Of a stretch of DNA of 64,000 bases, positions 1 through 7,737 are shown one piece after another; position 1 is the first letter of the stretch, and each line of letters starts with the position of its first letter. The DNA is from Micromonospora sp. WMMD961 (GTDB taxonomy: Bacteria > Actinomycetota > Actinomycetes > Mycobacteriales > Micromonosporaceae). A model generated the notes under the pieces. It was not told the origin of the DNA and made no database searches. It saw only the letters and a program-made list of their open reading frames with translations. The position numbers were made by a program, and so were the translations under genes. Location: positions 4,437,501 through 4,501,500 of the forward strand of contig NZ_JARUBJ010000002.1 in assembly GCF_029626145.1 (NCBI RefSeq). The letters are read 5' to 3'.

Positions 1-1227
1 GCCGAACCGGCCATTGTCGTCGCGGTACGCGACGCCGCCCTTCACCACGGCGTGCAGGGTGCGCAGCGCCGACACCGAGCGGGTCGGGTCGTCGCGCAGC
101 ACCAACAGGTCGGCGTGCCGGCCGACAGCGATGCTGCCCAGCGTGTCGGTGCGACCCAGCCACTCGGCGGGGCGGACGGTGGCGGCCTTGAGCGCGTCCG
201 CGACCGGCATTCCCGCGTCCACCATGAACTCCAGTTCACGAACGGTCGCGGTGGTCTCGTCGTAGCCGGCGTGCGGCGGCATGTCGCTGCCCAGCGCGAT
301 CGGCACACCGTTGCGGATGGCGTGCTGCAGGCTCTCCCAGTGTCGGGGGCCGGCGGCGAGGGCCCGGTCCATCAGCCAGCCGGGCACCCCGGAGTCGCGG
401 AAGAACTGCTCGCAGCGACTCACCACGATCGTCGGCACGTACCAGACGCCCCGCTCGGCCATCAGCCGGGTGACGTCGTCGGTCAGCTCGTACCCGTGCT
501 CGACGCAGTCGAGGCCCAGTTCGACGGCCCGGCGGACCGAGTCGGCCGGGCCGGCGTGCGCGGTGACCTTGCGCCCCCAGTCGTGGGCGACCCGGATGAC
601 GGCGGCCATCTCGTCGTCGAGCAGCTGCGGCGTGTCGATCGCCTCGTGCTGTCCGGCGATCCCACCGGAGATGCACACCTTGATCAGGTCTGCGCCGGCG
701 CGGAGCTGCTCGCGGGTGGCCCGCCGGAACCCGTCCGCGCCGTCGGCTTCGAGGGCGTCGGCCTCCCAGCCGTGCCCGCCGGTGCAGCAGAGCGCGTGGC
801 CGGCGGTGAAGATGCGCGGCCCGTCGACAGCGCCGGCCTCGATGCCCCGGCGCAGGGCGAAGTCCGCGTACCGGCTCTCGCCGACGAGGCGGGCGGTGGT
901 GACACCGGAGTGCAGGGTGCGCCGGGCCGAGTCGGCCATCAGCAGCACCAGCTCGGCCAGGTTGGAGTTGTGCACCGAGTCGGCGAGGTGGCCCGGCAGC
1001 CCCAGCGAGAGGTGTACGTGCATGTTGGTCAGACCGGGCATGACGTGGTCGCCGCCCAGGTCGACCACCCGGGCGTCGCCGGCCTCGGCGAGGACGTCGT
1101 CGACCGGGCCGACGGCACGGATCATCCCGTCCGCGCCGATCCAGATGCCTCGGTCCGGCTGGAGGGTGTCCTGGACACCGTCGTAGAGGGCGAGGTTGAC
1201 CAGGACCTGTTCGGTGGGCATACGCAT
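1..1227 (-). CDS. metal-dependent amidohydrolase, 3' end cut by window edge
   Basis: An open frame of 409 codons runs from ATG at 1227 to base 1 without a stop. It shows the amidohydrolase layout: a beta-strand entry ending in MPGLTNMHVH (first metal-binding His pair, about residues 54-63), an AHAGP motif, CVEHG and LGSDMPP (late metal Asp). This resembles the imidazolonepropionase / Xaa-Pro dipeptidase-like branch, which hydrolyses cyclic amides or dipeptide-like bonds in the cytoplasm. It starts 10 bases after the stop of the upstream ABC ATPase gene, so it is the last visible gene of the peptide importer operon and probably acts on the imported compound. The substrate cannot be told. Only the last few dozen residues are likely missing. 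Confidence 0.85.
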   Translation of the reverse strand, partial: MRMPTEQVLVNLALYDGVQDTLQPDRGIWIGADGMIRAVGPVDDVLAEAGDARVVDLGGDHVMPGLTNMHVHLSLGLPGHLADSVHNSNLAELVLLMADSARRTLHSGVTTARLVGESRYADFALRRGIEAGAVDGPRIFTAGHALCCTGGHGWEADALEADGADGFRRATREQLRAGADLIKVCISGGIAGQHEAIDTPQLLDDEMAAVIRVAHDWGRKVTAHAGPADSVRRAVELGLDCVEHGYELTDDVTRLMAERGVWYVPTIVVSRCEQFFRDSGVPGWLMDRALAAGPRHWESLQHAIRNGVPIALGSDMPPHAGYDETTATVRELEFMVDAGMPVADALKAATVRPAEWLGRTDTLGSIAVGRHADLLVLRDDPTRSVSALRTLHAVVKGGVAYRDDNGRFG

Positions 1228-1236
1228 GGGGCGTCC

Positions 1237-2214
1237 TCAGAGTGAGCGCGCGGCGGTCGGCGCCGCCACGGGGTCGGTGAGCCAGCAGGCGACGCTGCGG
1301 CCGCCCAGGTCGACGGTGGGCGGCTGCTCCCCGCAGGGCGCGAACGCGTGCGGGCAACGCGGCCGGAACCGGCACCCGGTGGGGGCGTTGGCCGGGTCGG
1401 GCACCTCCCCGGCAAGAGTGGCGGGCAGCCGCGGAGTGGGCCCGATCTGCGGCACCGCGTCGATCAGCGCCCGGGTGTACGGGTGTCGCGGCGCGCGCCA
1501 CAGCTCACGGGTCGGTGCGGCCTCGACGATCCGACCCAGGTACATCACGGCGGTCACGTCGGCGATCTCGTGCACCAGCGACAGGTCGTGCGAGATGAAC
1601 AGCATGCCCATGTCGAGGTCCCGGACCAGCCCGACGAGCAGGTTCACCACCTGCGCCTGGGACGAGGCGTCCAGAGCCGTGACCGGCTCGTCGGCGATGA
1701 TCATCCGGGGTTCCGGTGCGAGCGCCCGGGCGATCGCCAGGCGCTGCCGCTGACCGCCGGAGAACTGGTGCGGATAACGGTCGGCGGCGCTGGCCGGCAT
1801 GGCCACCCGGTCGAGTAGTTCGTGCACCCGGGCCCGGCGGGCCGCCCCGGTGACCGTCGCCGGTACGCCGTCGAGGAGTTGCGAGCCGATGGTGCGTCGG
1901 GGGTTCAGCGAGGCGTACGGGTTCTGGAAGACCATCTGCAGGCCGACCTCGGCGTCCGACCGGGGTCGCCAGCCCAGCGGGGTGACCGGCCGGTCGGCGT
2001 ACTCGACGGTGCCGGCGCTCGGCGCGCTCAGCCCGACCGCCACGCGGGCCAGCGTGGACTTGCCGCACCCGGACTCGCCGACCAGGCCGACGATCTGGCC
2101 GGGCAGCACCTCCAGGCTGACGCCGGCGACGGCCCGTACCCGTCCTCGCCCTCGGGACCGGTACTCGACCTCGACGTCGGTGAAGGACAGTCGCGCGGAC
2201 GCGGGGGTCGTCAT
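1237..2214 (-). CDS. oligopeptide/dipeptide ABC transporter ATP-binding protein (DppF/OppF type)
   Basis: 325-residue ATPase. Walker A GESGCGKST, signature FSGGQRQRLAIARAL and Walker B MIIADEP are present, and the C-terminus carries the oligopeptide-transporter extension with the CRFRPRCPHA cysteine cluster typical of OppF/DppF. It energises import through the two permeases encoded upstream. The ATG at 2214 overlaps the stop of the preceding ATPase gene (ATGA), which decides this start over longer in-frame extensions. Being the second ATPase of the pair, it most likely forms a heterodimer with its neighbour. Length is normal for the family. Confidence 0.93.
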   Translation of the reverse strand: MTTPASARLSFTDVEVEYRSRGRGRVRAVAGVSLEVLPGQIVGLVGESGCGKSTLARVAVGLSAPSAGTVEYADRPVTPLGWRPRSDAEVGLQMVFQNPYASLNPRRTIGSQLLDGVPATVTGAARRARVHELLDRVAMPASAADRYPHQFSGGQRQRLAIARALAPEPRMIIADEPVTALDASSQAQVVNLLVGLVRDLDMGMLFISHDLSLVHEIADVTAVMYLGRIVEAAPTRELWRAPRHPYTRALIDAVPQIGPTPRLPATLAGEVPDPANAPTGCRFRPRCPHAFAPCGEQPPTVDLGGRSVACWLTDPVAAPTAARSL

Positions 2215-3188
2215 GCGGCCACCTCCAGGTTCGGGCGGACCACGCAGGCCACCGACCGGTCGGCGGCGGCGGGGGTGAGTGGGGGCGGGGCCGTTGCGCA
2301 GGACGGTTCGGCGTACCCGCAGCGGGGTTCGAACGGACATCCCGGCGGTGCCTCACCGGGTGCCGGCGGCGCGCCCGGGATGGGCCGCAGCGTCCCGCCG
2401 GTCTGGGTGCCGTGTGGGCGGGCACCGAGCAGCGCGGCCGTGTACGGGTGCGTGGGCGCGGTGAGCAGCGCACCGGTCGGGCCGATCTCGACGACCCGCC
2501 CGGCGTAGAAGATGTAGCCGCGGGTGGTGAGGGCGCTGAGCACCCCGAGGTCGTGGGTGATGAACGCGACGGCCAGCCCGGTCTCGGCGCGCAGCCGGTC
2601 CAGCAGAGCCAGGATGCCGGCCTGCACGGTGACGTCCAGGGCCGTCGTCGGTTCGTCGGCGATCAGCAGTCGGGGGCGGGCGGCCAGGGCGATGGCGATG
2701 GCCACCCGCTGCCGCATCCCGCCGGAGAACTGGTGCGGGTAGGCGCGCAGGGCCCGTTCCGGGTCCGGGATGCGGACCTGGTCGAGCAGCTCGACCGCAC
2801 GGCGGGCGGCGGCCCGCCGGTCCATCCGCAGGTGCACCCGCATGTGTTCGGTGAGCTGCCGGCCGACGGTGAGCATCGGGTGCAGGGCCGCGCTCGGGTC
2901 CTGGAACACCATGGCGATGCCGGCCCCGCGCACCCGCTGCCAGCCCTTGTTGTCCAGGCCCAGCAGTTCGGTGCCGGCGTAGCGGGCCGAGCCGCTGACG
3001 GCCGCCCCCGGGGGCAGCAACCCGAGCAGGGTCTGCGCGGTGAGGCTCTTGCCGCAGCCGCTCTCCCCCGCGATGCCGACCAACTCCCCCTCGTCGACGG
3101 TCAACGACACGTCGTGCAGGATCGGCAGCGGGCCGCGCGGCGAGGGCAGGGTGACGGCCAGGGAGTCGACGTCGAGCAGCGGTGCCAC
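2211..3188 (-). CDS. oligopeptide/dipeptide ABC transporter ATP-binding protein (DppD/OppD type)
   Basis: 325 residues beginning MAPLLDVDSL. It has Walker A GESGCGKS, signature FSGGMRQRVAIAIAL, Walker B LLIADEPTTALD and the oligo_HPY C-terminal region ending in a CPFEPRCGYA cysteine motif. It is the first of two ATPases of a peptide-type importer and would pair with the ATPase encoded immediately downstream (4-base overlap). The permease gene upstream stops two bases before this start, so translation is probably coupled along the operon. Family assignment is firm; the transported ligand is not known. Confidence 0.93.
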   Translation of the reverse strand: MAPLLDVDSLAVTLPSPRGPLPILHDVSLTVDEGELVGIAGESGCGKSLTAQTLLGLLPPGAAVSGSARYAGTELLGLDNKGWQRVRGAGIAMVFQDPSAALHPMLTVGRQLTEHMRVHLRMDRRAAARRAVELLDQVRIPDPERALRAYPHQFSGGMRQRVAIAIALAARPRLLIADEPTTALDVTVQAGILALLDRLRAETGLAVAFITHDLGVLSALTTRGYIFYAGRVVEIGPTGALLTAPTHPYTAALLGARPHGTQTGGTLRPIPGAPPAPGEAPPGCPFEPRCGYAEPSCATAPPPLTPAAADRSVACVVRPNLEVAA

Positions 3189-3189
3189 C

Positions 3190-4089
3190 TCAGCGTCCCT
3201 TCGTGTAGCGGGGGTCGAGCCGGTCCCGCAGCGCGTCGCCGAGCACGTTGAACGCCATCACGACGGTCAGGATGGCGAGACCGGGAAACACGCTGACCCA
3301 CCACATCGACAGGTCCTGCGCGCCGAGGGCCACCATCGAGCCCCACTCGGCGGCCGGCGGGCGGGGGCCGAGGCCGAGGAACGACAACGCGGCGAGCAGC
3401 AGCACCGCGTTGCCCAGCTCCAGCGTGGCCAGCACGATCGCCGGGCCGACGCTGTTGGGCAGCACGTCGCGGCGCAGCGCGCGGATCGGCCCGACGCCGA
3501 GCAGCCGGGCGGCGTTGAGGTAGTCGTCGCCGCGCATGCCCAGCACGGCGCTGCGGATGACCCGGGCGTAGACCGGCCACGACACGATGACCAGGGCCAG
3601 CACGGCGTTGCGGGTGTTCGGGCCGAACGCCGCCGTCACCGCCATGGCCAGGATGATCTGCGGGAACGCGAACACCAGGTCGGTCAGGCGCATCAGCGCC
3701 TCGTCGACGAACCGACCGACGTAACCGGCGACCAGCCCGAGCAGCCCGCCGACCAGCAGGGCCAACGACACGATGGCCAGGGCCAGCGGGATGGACAGGC
3801 GGGCGCCGTGGATGACCCGGCTGAGGATGTCCCGGCCCAGCGAGTCGGTGCCGAACCAGTGCGCCCCGGAGGGCGGCGCGTACGCGTCGGGGCTCTGCGC
3901 CAGCGGGCCGTACGGGGCGAGGACGTCAGCGAGCAGTGCCAGCAGCAACCATCCACCGAGGATGGCCAGGGCCACCATCGTGATCGGCTGGCGCCAGACC
4001 GGCCGGTTGGTCGGGCCGCCGCGCAGTCGGCCGAGCCAGCGACGCCGGCCCAGGGCCCGCGCAGCCTTCGGGTCCGCGAGTGTCGTCAT
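3190..4089 (-). CDS. peptide-type ABC transporter permease (DppC/OppC type)
   Basis: 299-residue inner-membrane permease. An N-terminal cytoplasmic segment is followed by a first membrane helix (MVALAILGGWLLLALLADV), the OppC_N-type periplasmic loop with HWFGTDSLGRD, and a BPD_transp_1 domain carrying the EAA-loop region around GVGPIRALRRDVLPN. ATG at 4089 overlaps the stop of the DppB-type gene by four bases. Together with that protein it makes the channel of the importer. Length and motif order are those of DppC/OppC/NikC proteins, so nickel or opine transport cannot be excluded on sequence alone. Confidence 0.92.
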   Translation of the reverse strand: MTTLADPKAARALGRRRWLGRLRGGPTNRPVWRQPITMVALAILGGWLLLALLADVLAPYGPLAQSPDAYAPPSGAHWFGTDSLGRDILSRVIHGARLSIPLALAIVSLALLVGGLLGLVAGYVGRFVDEALMRLTDLVFAFPQIILAMAVTAAFGPNTRNAVLALVIVSWPVYARVIRSAVLGMRGDDYLNAARLLGVGPIRALRRDVLPNSVGPAIVLATLELGNAVLLLAALSFLGLGPRPPAAEWGSMVALGAQDLSMWWVSVFPGLAILTVVMAFNVLGDALRDRLDPRYTKGR

Positions 4090-5171
4090 GAGAGTCGGAT
4101 CCTCGGGTCGATGAGGCCGTAGAGCAGGTCGACGGTCAGGTTGACCACCGTGTAGACCAGCGCCACGAACAGGCTGACGCCGAGGATCGAGGGCAGGTCC
4201 AGTGCCGTGGCGCTGCGATAGGCGTACTGGCCGACGCCGGGCCAGCCGAAGATGCTCTCGACCAGCACCGTCCCGGACAGCAGTGAGGCGAAGGCCAGCC
4301 CGGAGACGGTGACCACCGGGACGAGGCCGGCGCGCAGCAGGTGCCGGCGCAGCACCACCCGGGTCGGCAGACCCTTGGCGTACGCGGCGCGGATGTAGTC
4401 CTGCTGGAGCACCTCCAGCATCGCCGAGCGGACGAACCGGACCAGCATCGCCACGGTCAGCGAGGTCAGCACCAGCACCGGCAGGGACAGGTGCTGGGCG
4501 GCGTCCCAGGCGACGTCCCACTGCCCGGCGAGCGCCGCGTCGACGGTGTACATGCCGGTGACGGTGGGCGGCGGGCTGAAGTCGGTGGAGAGTCGCCCGC
4601 CGCTGGGGGCCAGGCCGAGCTGGTAGAAGAAGACGTAGAGCACCACGAGGGACAGCCAGAACGGCGGGGTGGACAGCCCGAGCAGGGCGCCGATCCGGAC
4701 GAGCTGGTCGGTGAGCCGACCGTTGCGGACCGCCGCGAGCATGCCGATCCCGGTACCGATGAGCAGTGCCAGCACCATGCTCGGGATGGCCAGTTCCAGG
4801 GTTGCCGGCACGTAGTGCAGCAGGTCGTCCAGGACGGCCCGGCCGGTCTGCTGGGACAGGCCCAGGTCGCCGTGCAGCAGGTTGCCGAGGTAGTGCAGGT
4901 ACTGGGCCCAGAGTGGTTGGTCCAGGCCCCACTTCTGCCGGAAGGCGGCCACCGCGGCGGGGTCGTTGAGGGCCTGGTCGGAGAGGTTGGCGGTGACCGG
5001 GTCACCGGGGACCACGTTGACCAGTCCGAACGTCACCACCGTGACGCCCAGCAGCAGGCCGGCGGTGATCCCCACCCGCTTGGCCAGGAAGGTCAGCAGC
5101 GGGTGGGCACCCCGGGGCCGGGACGCGGTCGTGGCGACCGCGCCCGGCTCACCGTCGTGGACTGTCGTCAT
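4086..5171 (-). CDS. peptide-type ABC transporter permease (DppB/OppB type)
   Basis: 361 residues starting MTTVHDGEPG. After a short cytoplasmic tail comes a membrane helix, then the diagnostic VVPGDPV motif of OppB/DppB N-termini, then a BPD_transp_1 domain with about five more helices and the coupling helix AYAKGLPTRVVLRRHLLRA. It is the larger permease of the pair. The start ATG at 5171 lies 11 bases after the solute-binding-protein stop; upstream in-frame extensions would overlap that gene and are not adopted. Part of the five-gene importer operon. Confidence 0.92.
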   Translation of the reverse strand: MTTVHDGEPGAVATTASRPRGAHPLLTFLAKRVGITAGLLLGVTVVTFGLVNVVPGDPVTANLSDQALNDPAAVAAFRQKWGLDQPLWAQYLHYLGNLLHGDLGLSQQTGRAVLDDLLHYVPATLELAIPSMVLALLIGTGIGMLAAVRNGRLTDQLVRIGALLGLSTPPFWLSLVVLYVFFYQLGLAPSGGRLSTDFSPPPTVTGMYTVDAALAGQWDVAWDAAQHLSLPVLVLTSLTVAMLVRFVRSAMLEVLQQDYIRAAYAKGLPTRVVLRRHLLRAGLVPVVTVSGLAFASLLSGTVLVESIFGWPGVGQYAYRSATALDLPSILGVSLFVALVYTVVNLTVDLLYGLIDPRIRLS

Positions 5172-5182
5172 GTCGTCGCCGA

Positions 5183-6787
5183 CTACTTGCGGCCGACCGC
5201 GGCGACGTCCACCTGCCAACCGGCGGCGGTGTAGTCCGCGCCGGTCAGGTCCTTGGTCGCCACGACGATGGAGGAGTTGCTGGCCAGCACCAGGTACGGC
5301 GAGGACGCGTTCATCAGCCGCTGCCACTCCTGCATGGCGGCGGCCCGGCCGGCCAGGTCGAGGGTCTCGGTGACCTTCTTACCGGCGGCCACGATGGCCG
5401 GGTCGGCCCGCTCGACCGTCCAGCCGGAGCGCAGCGCGGTCGCCTGCCCGGGTGCCATGTTGTTGATGAGCGAGTCGGCGACCGGGTAGTTCAGGCTCTG
5501 CGGGGTGAACCCGAGCGGGGACTTCCCGCCGCGCATCTCGTCGAGGAAGGTGGTCAGCGGCTGCGGGTTCAGCTCCAGCTTGATGCCCGCCTCGGCGGCG
5601 TCGCCCTGCACCTTGGTGGCCACCGTGCCGAGGTCCACGCCCTTGTAGGTGATGGCCGGGTAGGTGAACTTCACCGAGGGGTTGGTCAGGCCGCCCTCGG
5701 CCAGCAGCGCCTTGGCCTTCGCCACGTCACGCTTGGACTCCTCGCCGGCCGGCAGCGCGCCCGGGAAGGCGGGCGCGACCAGCCCGGCGCCGGGCGCGGC
5801 GCCCTTGCCGTACAGGGCCGCGATGCCCTGGTAGTCGATGGCGGCACGCAGGGCCTGGTTGAACTTCGGGTTGGAGGTGATCGGCGAGACACCCGGGTCG
5901 GCGTTGAGGAAGAGGAAGTAGACGGTGTCCTGCACGCCGGAGGTCTGCAGGCTGCCCGGCAGGCCGTCGAGGAGCTTGCCGGAGATGTCCAGGGAGATCT
6001 CGGCGGCCTCGGCCCGCTGCATGGTCAGCTTCTGGGTCTGCACGTCCATGTTGCGCAGCACCACCCGGGAGAACTGCGGCTTGGTGCCCCAGTACTTCGG
6101 GTTGGCCTCCAGCACCACCTGCGCCGACGGGTCGTACGACTTCAGCACGTACGGGCCGCTGCCGAGGGAGTTGGTGTCCAGGTACTGCTGTGCGGTGTCA
6201 CCCTGCGCGGCGTCGGCGCCGTCGCGGGCACCGTGCTCCTTGGCGGCCTTGGAGTTGAGCACCGCTGTCGACGGCATCGACAGCACGACCGGGATGTTCG
6301 GGTCAGGGGTCGCCGAGGCGACCACGACGGTGCTGTCGTCGGTCTTGGTCACGGTCAGGCCGCTGACGGTGACCGCCGGGCTGGCCTTGATGTTCTTCAG
6401 GCGGTTGAGCGAGAAGACGACGTCGTCGGCGGTGAGCGGGCTGCCGTCGGCGAACGTCACACCCTGCCGCAGCTTGAAGGTGAACGTCTTCGCGTCCGGT
6501 GACGCCTGGTACGACTCGGCCAGTGCGGGAACGGGCTTGCTCACGTCCGAGCCCTCGAAGGTGAGCAGGGTGTCGTAGAGGGCGTGCACGGCGGTCAGGC
6601 CGGTCGCCTCGTAGACCCGGCCAGGATCGAGGGTCTTGAGCACGAACGAGGTGTTCACGGTGAGCGTCTTGGCCGCACCGCTCGCGTTTCCACCGCTGCC
6701 GCCGGCGCTACAGGCGCTGACGGAGAGGACGGCCAGCGTCGCCAGAGCGGACGCTCCGGCGAGGAGCCGGCGGGGGGACACCGACAT
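5183..6787 (-). CDS. ABC transporter solute-binding lipoprotein, family 5 (peptide/nickel type)
   Basis: 534-residue extracytoplasmic binding protein. The signal peptide ends in a lipobox with Cys26 (LSVSAC), so it should be lipid-anchored outside the membrane. The body has the SBP_bac_5 fold: LDPGRVYEATGL near the N-terminus, a FTFKLRQGVTFADGSPLTADD motif region near residue 100, and YTAAGWQVDV near the end. It captures the ligand for the downstream permeases and ATPases. It is the promoter-proximal gene of the operon, with its promoter in the divergent region toward the XRE-cupin regulator. Confidence 0.93.
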   Translation of the reverse strand: MSVSPRRLLAGASALATLAVLSVSACSAGGSGGNASGAAKTLTVNTSFVLKTLDPGRVYEATGLTAVHALYDTLLTFEGSDVSKPVPALAESYQASPDAKTFTFKLRQGVTFADGSPLTADDVVFSLNRLKNIKASPAVTVSGLTVTKTDDSTVVVASATPDPNIPVVLSMPSTAVLNSKAAKEHGARDGADAAQGDTAQQYLDTNSLGSGPYVLKSYDPSAQVVLEANPKYWGTKPQFSRVVLRNMDVQTQKLTMQRAEAAEISLDISGKLLDGLPGSLQTSGVQDTVYFLFLNADPGVSPITSNPKFNQALRAAIDYQGIAALYGKGAAPGAGLVAPAFPGALPAGEESKRDVAKAKALLAEGGLTNPSVKFTYPAITYKGVDLGTVATKVQGDAAEAGIKLELNPQPLTTFLDEMRGGKSPLGFTPQSLNYPVADSLINNMAPGQATALRSGWTVERADPAIVAAGKKVTETLDLAGRAAAMQEWQRLMNASSPYLVLASNSSIVVATKDLTGADYTAAGWQVDVAAVGRK

Positions 6788-6997
6788 GCTGTTCCTACCT
6801 TCTATCGCGCGGCCCGCCGGGCGGGAACCGCGGGGCGTCGACGCCTCGGGGCGACGCCGACCACCGGCCGAAGCGGCGAGGGGCGTCGCGGGGTTCTCGG
6901 GAAGCGTCGTCTCGGGTTGGATGTAGGCCGGACTGGGGACGTGGTCCGGTTCGTCTCGACGCGGCCTTGTCTAGTGGTGTCGAACGTTGCCGCCTGT

Positions 6998-7036
6998 TGT
7001 TCAGCGATACTAAACAGACGCGTATAGTCGGGTCAA
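6998..7036. promoter_or_regulatory. overlapping divergent promoters with candidate operator
   Basis: Minus strand: TTGACC at 7031-7036 and TAGTAT at 7007-7012 with an 18-base spacer form a good promoter for the importer operon. Plus strand: TATAGT at 7023-7028 is a good -10 for the XRE-cupin gene. The near-palindrome TGTTCAG-N5-CTAAACA (6998-7016, one mismatch) covers the minus -10 and the plus -35 region, so a regulator bound there would block both. The XRE-cupin protein encoded next door is the obvious candidate binder (inference). Confidence 0.5.
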
Positions 7037-7073
7037 TCAAGATTCAGTCACACTGTTTTTGGAACGAGGACAC

Positions 7074-7610
7074 ATGCTCGGTGACCGACTCCGCGACCTG
7101 CGTCAGCAGCACTCCCTCACGCTGCGCCAGCTCGCCACAGCCGCCGACGTGTCCCCCGCGCTGCTCAGCCAGATCGAGAACGGCGCGACCGACCCGAGCC
7201 TGTCCACCCTGCGCAAGCTCGCCCAGGTCTTCGACACCTCGATCGCGGAGCTGTTCTCCGAGCCCGAGGCGCCGCCGGTGCACATCAGCCGGGTCGGCGC
7301 CCGGACCCGGCTGGCCGCGCCACCCGGCCAGATCACCTACGAACGACTCACCCCCGGCCGGGGCGACCTGGAGGTGCTCCAGGCCCACCTCGCGCCCGGC
7401 GACGCCAGCTCGGCGGAACCCTGGGCACACCCGTCCACCGAGTGCGCGATCGTCGTCACCGGCGAGGTCGTCGCACAGATCGGTGCCGAGTCGTACACCC
7501 TCACCGCCGGTGAATCGATCACCTTCGACTCGCGCCTGGCGCACCTCTATCGCAACGCCAGCGACGAACGCGCCCACCTGATCATCGCGGTGACGCCACC
7601 GACCCCCTGA
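7074..7610 (+). CDS. XRE-family regulator with C-terminal cupin domain
   Basis: 178 residues. Residues 1-60 are a helix-turn-helix of the XRE type (LRQLATAADVSPALLSQIENG); about residues 100-175 are a cupin ligand-sensing barrel (CAIVVTGEVVAQIGAE, LTAGESITFDS). Proteins with this layout (PuuR/SutR-like) repress neighbouring transport or amine/amino-acid catabolism genes in response to a small molecule. ATG at 7074 is preceded by GAGGA at good spacing and is preferred over a TTG 15 bases upstream. It is divergent from the peptide-type importer and probably controls it and itself. Confidence 0.88.
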   Translation: MLGDRLRDLRQQHSLTLRQLATAADVSPALLSQIENGATDPSLSTLRKLAQVFDTSIAELFSEPEAPPVHISRVGARTRLAAPPGQITYERLTPGRGDLEVLQAHLAPGDASSAEPWAHPSTECAIVVTGEVVAQIGAESYTLTAGESITFDSRLAHLYRNASDERAHLIIAVTPPTP

Positions 7611-7737
7611 CCGGCCACCGTGGACAGCGGAAGGGATCGACGGGACGCTGCCCGCGGACCTAGCATGTCGACGAATGGATCTTCGAGATTGGTCAGTGCC
7701 GACCCCCGGCAACCAGCCCAACCGAAGGGAGACGCGC

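Noticed and set aside
236..1501. Long open frame on the minus strand overlapping the amidohydrolase and ATPase ends
   Set aside because: It is out of frame with two clear families, has Arg/Ala-rich low-complexity translation, and no ribosome site.
7690..7737. SAM-riboswitch-like bases (CCCCCGGCAACC) before the S15 peptidase gene
   Set aside because: Only a short segment resembles a SAM aptamer; the paired helices of any known class are not visible and the gene is not in methionine metabolism.
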